DNA of 17,854 nucleotides, taken from Thermoplasmata archaeon (GTDB taxonomy: Archaea; Thermoplasmatota; E2; UBA202; DSCA01). The position numbers and the translations under genes were made by a program. Below the pieces are notes generated by a model. It was given only the letters and a program-made list of their open reading frames with translations. It had not been told where the DNA came from and searched no databases. Shown here piece by piece: positions 6,144 to 12,428 of this stretch. The number at the start of each line of letters is the position of its first letter. The stretch's first letter is position 1. The stretch spans positions 1-17,854 of the forward strand of contig JAGGSL010000156.1 of the NCBI GenBank assembly GCA_021159125.1. Reading direction: 5' to 3'.

Positions 6144-7292
6144 TTATTTTCTCCTGTTGAGGAGCAGGACCGCGGCAAACAGGGCAAGGAATAGCCCTAT
6201 CGCTCCAAATCCGGGGGTGGAGCCGCTGCCCCCGCCGCTGGCACCTGAGACCGTAATGCTTTTGGAGTATGTATCACTCTGTCCGTAGTTGTCCATGACT
6301 GTGAGCACTACCGTGTAACTTCCCGCAGAGCCGTATTGATGGGTGACGACACGTCCTGTTGCATCAATGCCGTCGCCAAAATCCCACTGGTAAAAAGCTA
6401 TATTGCCATCAGAGTCATTTGAAGAACTTGCATCGAATGTGACAATGCTTCCCACAGATGGGTTTAATGGGTCGTAAGAAAACTTTGCATTTGGCGGCAT
6501 ATCTTCCTTTGCTTCATATTTGTAGTCTGTTAGTTTTATATTAAGTGTCTGTTCTGAAGATTGTCCCCTTATCTCATCTATCATGCCCTTACTGTCTGAC
6601 CAGAGTATAAGCGTGTTGTTTATCGGAATCAAATCGCCGATGAAAGGAATATAATCTGTTTTTATGATATATTTGTCTCCTGCCTTTCCTGTGCATTCAA
6701 ATGAGAATGAAATCTGGGCTGTGGTGGGCGTGCTCCCCATGTAGGTTGTGGTTGTTGTACAACTTGAAGTCCATTTTTCTCCCTCATGAACAGGAAACTG
6801 CATGAAGTCAAGCGGCGGGTCGTAATCGGTTTCAGTGGATAATGTCTGCGGTATGTTCGGAATATTAATGTCAACGCCCACATTTATATTTGAATCCACC
6901 ACTGAAAGATTATTTGTGGTGAATAAACTTGTGCCGTTTACGTTAAAAGCGAAATTTCCGCTATAGTGCTGCTGTCCCAATTCATACGTGTATGTGCCCG
7001 CTATAGTGCTGCTGATGCCCAGAAGGTAGCATCCCACATAATTGCCTTCTATCTGTTTGACTTCCACATCGTTCACATCCACCCTCAGAGAGACGGTAGA
7101 ATCAATCGATGATGTAAGCGTGGCATTTTCCATGGACATGGAAGCGGTTCCGACATATTTGCCGCTGTACACCCAGTAATCCCCCACACTCCAGTTCGGC
7201 TTTTCCAGCTGTGCATCCGACGGCAAAGCAGCGGCTAGAGGCAAAAGAAGCATTATCACCATTATAGAAATTATCTTTGCTTTCATTGCCAT
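6144..7292 (-). CDS. Secreted PKD-domain protein with PGF-CTERM-like surface anchor
   Basis: A 382-residue surface protein. A signal peptide occupies residues 1 to about 22 (basic MAMKAK, then hydrophobic IISIMVIMLLLPLAAALP). A beta-rich ectodomain of about 240 residues follows, opening with PNWSVGDYWVYSG, a start seen in other archaeal secreted proteins. A PKD domain lies at about 267-348 with its hallmarks NDSDGNIAFYQWDFGDG and YTVVLTVMDNYG. After a Gly/Ser linker the C-terminus has PGFGAIGLFLALF, a hydrophobic helix and NRRK: the PGF-CTERM tripartite signal that archaeosortase A processes before lipid attachment. Several N-x-S/T sites suggest N-glycosylation. It starts 9 nt after the gatD stop without a clear Shine-Dalgarno site, so it may be cotranscribed with gatD. 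Ligand unknown. Confidence 0.85.
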   Translation of the reverse strand: MAMKAKIISIMVIMLLLPLAAALPSDAQLEKPNWSVGDYWVYSGKYVGTASMSMENATLTSSIDSTVSLRVDVNDVEVKQIEGNYVGCYLLGISSTIAGTYTYELGQQHYSGNFAFNVNGTSLFTTNNLSVVDSNINVGVDINIPNIPQTLSTETDYDPPLDFMQFPVHEGEKWTSSCTTTTTYMGSTPTTAQISFSFECTGKAGDKYIIKTDYIPFIGDLIPINNTLILWSDSKGMIDEIRGQSSEQTLNIKLTDYKYEAKEDMPPNAKFSYDPLNPSVGSIVTFDASSSNDSDGNIAFYQWDFGDGIDATGRVVTHQYGSAGSYTVVLTVMDNYGQSDTYSKSITVSGASGGGSGSTPGFGAIGLFLALFAAVLLLNRRK

Positions 7293-7301
7293 GTTATTGT
7301 C

Positions 7302-8609
7302 TCATGCCATATATTTTTTTTGCTCGGGATATGCGTCATACAGCATCCTCTCTGATATTTCTCCTGCAATGTTTTTCCCCATCATTTTTTTGATTTCATC
7401 GCCTTCAAAATGTGCAAGAACCCACATGAGTTTCACCAGCGCTGTTTCCGGAAGCATGTCCTCGCCAGATATTACGCCTGCCTCTATAAGCCGCCTGCCT
7501 GTTGCATAAACATTCATATTAACTCTGCCCCATATGCACTGTGTTGTCATCACGACTGTGGTGCCTTCCCCGGCAACCTCTTTTATCGCCTTCACAATCT
7601 CGTTGCTCACATGCCCCAGGCCTGTTCCTGCAATGACCACTCCTTCTTTCCCTTCAACCATTCTGAGAAAAGTATCGCTGTCCAGGTTGGGATAATAATA
7701 CAAAAGCGAAACGTTTGTATTTAGGAGGGTATCTGCTATTGCTTCTCCGTTGCCTTTTCTCCTGTAGCCCCTGAAGAGATGCACTCTGCTGTCGACAAAG
7801 CCAAGCGGATGCCCATTTATGGAACGAAATGCATCCCTTCTGGAAGAATGCATCTTTCTGACCTTTGTTCCCCGGTATATGTGGCATTGCCCCGAAGAGG
7901 GTGTGCCGTGCATGACAACCGCCACTTCTCCCAGATCGCTGGTAGCCACCCTGGCTGAGGCAAGCAGATTCTGGAAAGCATCGCTGCTCGGTCTGTCTGA
8001 TGAGCGCTGCGAGCCTGTAAGCACGACCGGCCCATTCAAATTTTTCAGCATGAACGAGAGGGCGGCAGATGTATAGCTCATTGTATCTGTTCCATGAGAT
8101 ATTATTACTCCGTCTGCTCCGCTGTTAAGCTCTTTTGCTGTTTCCTCTGCAATCTTTGCCCAATCTGAGGGGGCGATATCCTCACCGAACTTTTGAAAAA
8201 TTACCTTTGCATTCAAATTGCATATATCAAAAATCTCCGGCACGGAAAGCGCGATTTCTTCAGATGTGCTTGCAGGATGTACTGCTCCCGTGGCATAATC
8301 AATGCGCGAGGCGATTGTCCCGCCTGTTCCTATCAAAGATACAGTCGGCTTTTTGCCGTTATGGGGTGTTGAGCGACTTCCTCTTTCTGCCCTGCTTTTC
8401 TTTCCGATTAATTTTATTGAAACAGGGCCATCAATTACTATGCCCACATTATATCCGTTCTCCAGTTTTATTATGATATCACTCTGACTGAATGCATGAG
8501 ATGGGAGAAGCATGCCCCTGTATGTTTTTCCTCCCGTACGGATTTCGATGAAATCCCCTTCCTCAATGCTTGCCTCCTTCAGCAATTTTTTTACCTCGTC
8601 TTTTCTCAT
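7302..8609 (-). CDS. gatD: Glutamyl-tRNA(Gln) amidotransferase subunit D
   Basis: A 435-residue L-asparaginase-fold subunit that releases ammonia from glutamine or asparagine for GatE, which turns Glu-tRNA(Gln) into Gln-tRNA(Gln). An N-terminal beta-barrel of about 80 residues (EEGDFIEIRTGGKTYRGMLLP, then GYNVGIVID) precedes the catalytic domain. GatD active-site residues are present: threonine in LIGTGGTIAS, Thr-Asp in SHGTDTM and lysine in RGTKVRK. The added N-terminal domain separates GatD from plain asparaginase. ATG 8609 is preferred to an upstream TTG (8621) because the minus-strand TATA box at 8633-8640 puts transcription start at about 8611. gatE is not next to it here. It is divergent from tRNA-Gln, its indirect substrate, and the PKD gene follows. 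Confidence 0.95.
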   Translation of the reverse strand: MRKDEVKKLLKEASIEEGDFIEIRTGGKTYRGMLLPSHAFSQSDIIIKLENGYNVGIVIDGPVSIKLIGKKSRAERGSRSTPHNGKKPTVSLIGTGGTIASRIDYATGAVHPASTSEEIALSVPEIFDICNLNAKVIFQKFGEDIAPSDWAKIAEETAKELNSGADGVIISHGTDTMSYTSAALSFMLKNLNGPVVLTGSQRSSDRPSSDAFQNLLASARVATSDLGEVAVVMHGTPSSGQCHIYRGTKVRKMHSSRRDAFRSINGHPLGFVDSRVHLFRGYRRKGNGEAIADTLLNTNVSLLYYYPNLDSDTFLRMVEGKEGVVIAGTGLGHVSNEIVKAIKEVAGEGTTVVMTTQCIWGRVNMNVYATGRRLIEAGVISGEDMLPETALVKLMWVLAHFEGDEIKKMMGKNIAGEISERMLYDAYPEQKKYMA

Positions 8610-8632
8610 ACCAAATTGCAAACTTCTGTCGC

Positions 8633-8640
8633 TATATATT
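8633..8640 (-). promoter_or_regulatory. TATA box of gatD
   Basis: AATATATA on the minus strand, centred 27 nt before ATG 8609, predicting a leaderless mRNA. It lies back to back with the tRNA-Gln promoter at 8656-8663. Confidence 0.6.
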
Positions 8641-8655
8641 TTTCACCATCAAAAG

Positions 8656-8663
8656 TTATATAT
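8656..8663 (+). promoter_or_regulatory. TATA box of the tRNA-Gln/tRNA-Glu unit
   Basis: TTATATAT centred about 29 nt before the first base of tRNA-Gln. tRNA-Glu follows only 7 nt after tRNA-Gln and has no promoter of its own in that gap. Confidence 0.6.
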
Positions 8664-8688
8664 GAAAATGATATTCCATAGGTGATAT

Positions 8689-8761
8689 AGCCCTGTGGTG
8701 TAGAGGCCTATCATATCGGGCTTTGGACCCGATGACGGCAGTTCGAATCTGCCCAGGGCTA
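8689..8761 (+). tRNA. tRNA-Gln (anticodon TTG)
   Basis: A full cloverleaf: acceptor stem AGCCCTG (8689-8695) with CAGGGCT (8754-8760) and discriminator A8761; anticodon stem TCGGG/CCCGA around loop CTTTGGA giving anticodon TTG (Gln, reads CAA); T loop TTCGAAT. T8 is present. CCA is not encoded. In archaea using GatDE this tRNA is first charged with glutamate by a non-discriminating GluRS and then amidated, which links it to the divergent gatD. Confidence 0.93.
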
Positions 8762-8768
8762 TGAGAAG

Positions 8769-8890
8769 GCTCCCGTGGTGTAGTCCGGTCAATCATTCCG
8801 GCCTTTCGAGAGCCCTTTTGGGGGTAAAACACCTTTTCCAAAAGGGTTCAAAGATAGCCGGCCACCCGGGTTCGAATCCCGGCGGGAGCA
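8769..8890 (+). tRNA. tRNA-Glu (anticodon TTC) with a 47-nt intron
   Basis: Acceptor stem GCTCCCG (8769-8775) pairs with CGGGAGC (8883-8889), discriminator A8890. Anticodon stem CCGGC (8798-8802) pairs with GCCGG (8857-8861). T arm CCGGG-TTCGAAT-CCCGG. The anticodon loop is split: C T T T C G (8803-8808) lies before and A38 (8856) after an intron at the canonical 37/38 position. The anticodon is TTC (8805-8807). The mature tRNA is 75 nt without encoded CCA. It follows tRNA-Gln by 7 nt and is probably processed from the same transcript. Confidence 0.93.
8809..8855 (+). other. tRNA-Glu intron with bulge-helix-bulge splice motif
   Basis: A 47-nt archaeal tRNA intron. CTTT (8803-8806) pairs with AAAG (8850-8853) as the 4-bp central helix. 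It is flanked by 3-nt bulges CGA (8807-8809, cut after G8808) and ATA (8854-8856, cut after T8855). Inside, GAGCCCTTTTGG (8810-8821) pairs along 12 bp, with one G-U, to CCAAAAGGGTTC (8838-8849), leaving a 16-nt loop. This is a textbook substrate for the splicing endonuclease. Confidence 0.88.
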
Positions 8891-8923
8891 CTTATTACTT
8901 TTATATGAAAAATTCCGATATGC

Positions 8924-8933
8924 TTTTATAAAA
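8924..8933 (+). promoter_or_regulatory. TATA box of the 57-residue membrane protein gene
   Basis: TTTTATAAAA, a perfect palindromic TATA element, centred about 22-23 nt before ATG 8951. It supports real transcription of this very short gene. Confidence 0.5.
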
Positions 8934-8950
8934 ATCCGGGTTTATATCTC

Positions 8951-9124
8951 ATGCTCGTATTTCATATGCCTCTCTGGCTTATTTTTCTGATTGCAATAAT
9001 CGTGGTGCTGATAGGATGGAAGATAATAAAATTCGCTTTGAAAATTCTGATCGCCCTCATTCTGATATTTGCCCTGTTTATAGCAGCAGATATCATTTTA
9101 CCGTATATCCATTCATTTATTTAG
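8951..9124 (+). CDS. Small two-helix membrane protein, unknown function
   Basis: A 57-residue protein starting MLVFHMPLWLIFLI. Almost all of it is membrane: helix 1 at about residues 8-23 and helix 2 at about 30-49, separated by the short basic turn GWKIIKFALK. Reasons to accept so short a gene: a good TATA box at leaderless distance, a strongly hydrophobic two-hairpin composition, and a stop that meets the end of the convergent small ORF almost exactly. An internal ATG at 8966 is an alternative start. I do not recognise the family. It lies after the tRNA pair and opposite the winged-helix regulator. Confidence 0.6.
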   Translation: MLVFHMPLWLIFLIAIIVVLIGWKIIKFALKILIALILIFALFIAADIILPYIHSFI

Positions 9125-9228
9125 GAATATGCAACAAACGGTTTTTCACCATCAGGCTTATTCAAAAGCTGATAGATTACCTCGCTTGTTGCAGATATTT
9201 GGATTTTTGATTTTATGGCCTTCTTCAT
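9121..9228 (-). CDS. Possible 35-residue ORF translationally coupled to the winged-helix regulator
   Basis: The ATG at 9228 overlaps the TGA of the upstream regulator gene (ATGA), and the frame runs 35 codons to TAA 9121-9123, starting MKKAIKSKIQISATSEVIY and ending in KPDGEKPFVAYS. Composition is protein-like: basic N-terminus, amphipathic middle, no low-complexity bias. Its stop overlaps by 3 nt the stop codon of the convergent membrane protein gene, so it fills the gap exactly. ATGA overlap is the junction used by several true gene pairs in this window. I do not recognise the sequence and chance cannot be excluded at this length. Confidence 0.4.
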   Translation of the reverse strand: MKKAIKSKIQISATSEVIYQLLNKPDGEKPFVAYS

Positions 9229-9770
9229 TCCCTGGAAAAAAATTCTTCCGGAGTTAATTCCTGCATTTTTTCGGTTGCAACAATCATACCGTCCTTTATC
9301 TCAAGATATCCGTCTTTCTCGTACTCTTCGATTATTTTTTCTATAACGCTTCTCTCCCTGTCAATTTCTTTTTCTAACTCTTTGATGTTCAACCTTCCCC
9401 TGACACGGAGGCTTACGAATATTATCATAATGACAGCCATTATTATGTCCCTTGCCAGCACCTTCTCTGCCACCACGTCCTCAAGATTGTCCGGCTCATC
9501 GGAAATTCTCCAGCCCAGCAGCAAAAATCCATCAATCACAAGACGCCCTACCCATGTAAGCTCGTAGTAGCTTCCTTCCTTGTGTATGAAATGCATCTCC
9601 TGAAGGGCAGCAAGTGCTCTGTTAAATGTTGCAGTTGCCATATCCGTCTCTTTCTGAAGTTCCTTCCACCTTATTTTTTCTTTTTCCCTCAGAACCATCA
9701 GAATTTTAACAACATTTTCTCTGAGCAATCTAAAAATTTTATAAACAACGTCCTGGCTGCCGTTTTTCAT
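9225..9770 (-). CDS. Winged-helix transcriptional regulator, two HTH-like domains
   Basis: A 181-residue cytoplasmic protein. The first winged helix spans about residues 10-75: ENVVKILMVLREKEKIRWKELQ, then TATFNRALAALQEMHFIHKE and the wing SYYELTWVGRLVID. A hydrophobic linker helix near 105-120 (RDIIMAVIMIIFVSL) may mediate dimerisation. A second HTH-like unit follows (RLNIKELEKEID, then IEKIIEEYEKDGYLEIKDGMIVATEK). ATG 9770 is chosen over GTG 9779 because a minus-strand TATA box (9791-9800) is centred 26 nt upstream. It is tail to tail with the small membrane protein gene. Target unknown; the 21-bp palindrome near 11058 is one nearby candidate site. Confidence 0.75.
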   Translation of the reverse strand: MKNGSQDVVYKIFRLLRENVVKILMVLREKEKIRWKELQKETDMATATFNRALAALQEMHFIHKEGSYYELTWVGRLVIDGFLLLGWRISDEPDNLEDVVAEKVLARDIIMAVIMIIFVSLRVRGRLNIKELEKEIDRERSVIEKIIEEYEKDGYLEIKDGMIVATEKMQELTPEEFFSRE

Positions 9771-9790
9771 TATAACCACAACAGAATCCC

Positions 9791-9800
9791 TTTAATAAAA
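9791..9800 (-). promoter_or_regulatory. TATA box of the winged-helix regulator
   Basis: TTTTATTAAA on the minus strand, centred 26 nt before ATG 9770, giving a leaderless transcript and supporting the ATG over the GTG at 9779. Confidence 0.55.
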
Positions 9801-9823
9801 TTTGTTACGGATGCGGACGTGCA

Positions 9824-10981
9824 TCATGTGATGGGCGGCAGCTCGCCGGCAGGCACACCGGCAGCCCACGCAGCGCTTCTTCTGACAATCCACCAGTTGT
9901 AAGAATCGGGCAACGGCTGCCTATCCTTCCAGTGAAAGAGCCCCTTTGAAAACATGCGGTTGCTGCCCGTATCTTCTTCGAAAATTCTTCCTCCTTTCCA
10001 CACGTGATGCTCCGGATGGTTGCCAAATATCACCGCCTTTCCCTTTCCGTAGTTGCATGCAACAGCAGCTGGCTTGCCTGCAAGATGGGTTTCAATAAGT
10101 TTGCTTTTCATATCCCACAAATCAAAAGGCTCTGCAGGATTGACATTATATGCCCAGACATGTAATTTAGTGCTCTCATTTCCGTTTGGCCCGGAAATGT
10201 TTTCGCGGGGATACCATGCCAGCACCGTAACATTCCCCTCAGGAATCAGGGCTGGACCACCTACCCATCTTATTATTCTCGTATCCTTCCCATAACCATG
10301 AAATATCGGATGGCTTGTATTAACTCTGCAGTGCTGGCATACACCAGAGCCGTCAGCGGAAAGATTGTACCATATATATGCTGACTGCCCTATCCTGGCA
10401 GGATTGCCTGCGAAGCTGCAGGCTATGGGGTCGCCCATATCCTGATATGAGACCACAGGTACAATTCCAATGGCTGACCTGTTCATGAACCATTCCCATG
10501 CTGTCTCGTGCTTCCATTTCCTCTCAGGAGCACTCAGGAGCCCCTGTGATGCTATGTTTGCCCCTCCGCAGATTCCGAAATATCCGCCCCCGCCAGCCAC
10601 GAAATCCCTCACTTCATTTTTCCATTGTGAGAGCCCGCTATCTATAGGCCGTCTAAATTCCTTGCCTATGCCGGGAATTATGAGCAAATCATAACCTCTC
10701 AGAGCCCCTGCCGATATCTGGGCATCTGTAATAAATGTGGTTTTAAATTCATATGAGGTGTTCTGGCATGACCATGAATAGCCGTTCAGTATTTCTTCCA
10801 TTTCTGGCGGGGAAGTAAATGAAGGAATGAGTGAGTCCAGTATTGCAATTTTTATAATATTATTTTCCGGCACAGAATTGCAATGAACCTTTGTTGCAGG
10901 TGAGTTGTATGTGGGAATGGAGGAAGATATCCCGCCAACCATAATAAAAAGTACAATTATGGCAACAAATTTTTTTACCAT
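9824..10981 (-). CDS. Secreted BPL_N-type (class I glutamine amidotransferase-like) protein
   Basis: A 385-residue protein with an N-terminal signal sequence (MVKKFVAIIVLFIMVGGISSS), so it works outside the cell or at the membrane face. The mature part has a class I GATase/DJ-1-like fold of the kind called biotin-protein-ligase N-terminal domain: IKIAILDS (43-50), LRGYDLLIIPGIG (94-106), the nucleophile elbow GYFGICGGAN with C138, and GKGKAVIFGNHPEHH with H322 and E324 as the rest of the triad. Despite the domain name there is no biotin ligase domain. Substrate and reaction are unknown. ATG 10981 lies 25 nt from a minus-strand TATA-like element (11002-11009). It is divergent from the radical SAM gene and shares its control region. 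Confidence 0.78.
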   Translation of the reverse strand: MVKKFVAIIVLFIMVGGISSSIPTYNSPATKVHCNSVPENNIIKIAILDSLIPSFTSPPEMEEILNGYSWSCQNTSYEFKTTFITDAQISAGALRGYDLLIIPGIGKEFRRPIDSGLSQWKNEVRDFVAGGGGYFGICGGANIASQGLLSAPERKWKHETAWEWFMNRSAIGIVPVVSYQDMGDPIACSFAGNPARIGQSAYIWYNLSADGSGVCQHCRVNTSHPIFHGYGKDTRIIRWVGGPALIPEGNVTVLAWYPRENISGPNGNESTKLHVWAYNVNPAEPFDLWDMKSKLIETHLAGKPAAVACNYGKGKAVIFGNHPEHHVWKGGRIFEEDTGSNRMFSKGLFHWKDRQPLPDSYNWWIVRRSAAWAAGVPAGELPPIT

Positions 10982-11001
10982 AATGTTGTCAACCTTCTTT
11001 C

Positions 11002-11009
11002 AATTAAAT
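11002..11009 (-). promoter_or_regulatory. TATA-like element of the BPL_N gene
   Basis: ATTTAATT on the minus strand, centred 25 nt before ATG 10981. The palindromic TTTATAAA at 11023-11030 could also serve this strand, with a longer leader. Confidence 0.4.
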
Positions 11010-11022
11010 GCTTTTAGAAAAG

Positions 11023-11030
11023 TTTATAAA
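11023..11030 (+). promoter_or_regulatory. TATA box of the radical SAM gene
   Basis: TTTATAAA preceded by the purine-rich BRE-like AGAAAAG. It predicts a start near 11053, inside the palindrome at 11048-11068. Confidence 0.6.
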
Positions 11031-11047
11031 TTAACATTCAATATAGT

Positions 11048-11068
11048 AACGTTCATAAAATGAACGTT
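11048..11068. promoter_or_regulatory. Perfect 21-bp palindrome over the radical SAM transcription start
   Basis: AACGTTCAT-AAA-ATGAACGTT has 9-bp perfect arms and a 3-nt spacer. A related half-site, AACATTCA, lies at 11033-11040. The position over the predicted start is right for a repressor operator. As RNA it could also form a hairpin near the 5' end of the message. The symmetry is directly visible; the role is inferred. Confidence 0.65.
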
Positions 11069-11077
11069 CAAGATATG

Positions 11078-11083
11078 GGTGAT
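11078..11083 (+). promoter_or_regulatory. Shine-Dalgarno site of the radical SAM gene
   Basis: GGGTGAT (11077-11083 region), a strong match to the anti-SD end of 16S rRNA, lies 4 nt before ATG 11088. It overlaps the in-frame GTG at 11079, so the ATG is the start. Confidence 0.65.
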
Positions 11084-11087
11084 TGGT

Positions 11088-12398
11088 ATGAATATCCTGT
11101 TATTGCAGGCATTCGGAAATCCAGATGCTGCGTCATATGAAAAATTCATTGAGAAGATATGGTTGCTCTGGCCATCCTGCACCCTGGAGCAGCTGGCCGA
11201 ATTGACGCCTTCGAGGCATTCTGTAACCATAATAAACAATTTAAACGATAGCAGACTCAAAAAAATGGATTTTTCAGATTACGAACTGGCCGGCATAAGT
11301 TATTTTACCGCAACAGCGTACAGGGCTTACAACATGGCAGACATGCTGCGGAAATGCGGCGTTAAAGTTGTGCTCGGCGGATACCATGCCTCCGCCCTGC
11401 CCGAAGAAGCAAAACGGCATGCAGATGCTGTCGTGGTGGGCGAGGCAGAGATGCTCTGGCCCGAACTACTGGAGGATGCTGAGAAAGGGCGATTGAAACC
11501 CTTCTATATACAGAGCAAACCCATCGCATCCCGGCAGATACCGTGCGCAGCAGGAATAAACAGATCCTTGAGTCCTGTCGGGGGAATAGAGGCGACCAGG
11601 GGATGTATAAATCATTGCGAATTTTGCTCGATTTCCCACTCGCCTATGGGCTCAAGATTGAGGTTAAAGCCCATGGAAAAAGTTATAGGGGCAATAGAAA
11701 ACCTTCCGCATGATTATTTCATATTCATGGATTCTTCCCTAAATCTGAATCCTGCCTATTCAAAAAAGCTTTTCAGAGAGATGAAGGGACTTGATAAAAA
11801 ATTTGCATGTTTTTTCAATGCAAATATTGCAGAGGATGAAGAGCTTGTAAAACTTGCAAGCGATGCGGGATGCATAGCATGCGCGATAGGTTTTGAAAGC
11901 ATATCACGCTCGAACATAGACCACCTGTCCAAAAAAACCAACGATGTGAGTAAATACGGAGATGTAGTAAAAAAACTTCACGAATACGGCATAGCAGTCA
12001 TGTCATCACTGGTATTCGGACTTGATGGAGACATGCCGGATGTTTTTGATACAACGCTGGAAAAGTTGAGCGAGTGGGATGTGGATTCAGCAGGTGCCAA
12101 CATACTGACACCCCTGCCCGGCACCTCTCTTTTTTCTCGCCTTGAGAGGGAAAAAAGGATATTCACGATTGACTGGTCAAAATATGATCTGTATCACGTG
12201 GTATTTCGTCCCAGAAATATGACACCCGAGGAACTGTACAGAGGCACAAAACTATTTATAAAGAGATTTTACCGTGCTTCGGGCATTGCGGGCAGACTCA
12301 TTTCCAGCCTGCGACTCGGATGGTATCCTTTTCTGAGTATGCTGGAACACAATGTCACATCGCGGCTTATATACAATAGTGTGTTCAAACCTGCATAA
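11088..12398 (+). CDS. B12-binding-domain radical SAM protein
   Basis: A 436-residue protein. The N-terminal 135 residues form a Rossmann-like cobalamin-binding-type domain, with LAGISYFTATAYRAYNMADMLRK, VVLGGYHASALPEEA and the signature ADAVVVGEAE. No DxHxxG base-off motif is visible. The radical SAM core follows, with GIEATRGCINHCEFC holding the CxxxCxxC cluster ligands (C173, C177, C180 from ATG 11088), and later AIGFESISR, SSLVFGLDGD and LTPLPGTSLF typical of the barrel. The C-terminal part resembles the DUF4070-type tail of this class. Relatives include BchE-like cyclases, methyltransferases and many uncharacterised Fe-S oxidoreductases. The reaction is unknown. It is divergent from the BPL_N gene behind a perfect palindrome, suggesting regulated expression. 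Confidence 0.88.
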   Translation: MNILLLQAFGNPDAASYEKFIEKIWLLWPSCTLEQLAELTPSRHSVTIINNLNDSRLKKMDFSDYELAGISYFTATAYRAYNMADMLRKCGVKVVLGGYHASALPEEAKRHADAVVVGEAEMLWPELLEDAEKGRLKPFYIQSKPIASRQIPCAAGINRSLSPVGGIEATRGCINHCEFCSISHSPMGSRLRLKPMEKVIGAIENLPHDYFIFMDSSLNLNPAYSKKLFREMKGLDKKFACFFNANIAEDEELVKLASDAGCIACAIGFESISRSNIDHLSKKTNDVSKYGDVVKKLHEYGIAVMSSLVFGLDGDMPDVFDTTLEKLSEWDVDSAGANILTPLPGTSLFSRLEREKRIFTIDWSKYDLYHVVFRPRNMTPEELYRGTKLFIKRFYRASGIAGRLISSLRLGWYPFLSMLEHNVTSRLIYNSVFKPA

Positions 12399-12399
12399 A

Positions 12400-12407
12400 A
12401 CTTTAAA
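12400..12407 (+). promoter_or_regulatory. TATA box of hutI
   Basis: CTTTAAAT right after the radical SAM stop, centred 26 nt before ATG 12429. hutI therefore likely has its own leaderless promoter. Confidence 0.55.
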
Positions 12408-12428
12408 TCACCTTTTCTTTCATTTATC

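Noticed and set aside
7410..8476. Plus-strand frames of 85-113 codons opposite gatD
   Set aside because: Antisense to a complete GatD; no promoter or known domain.
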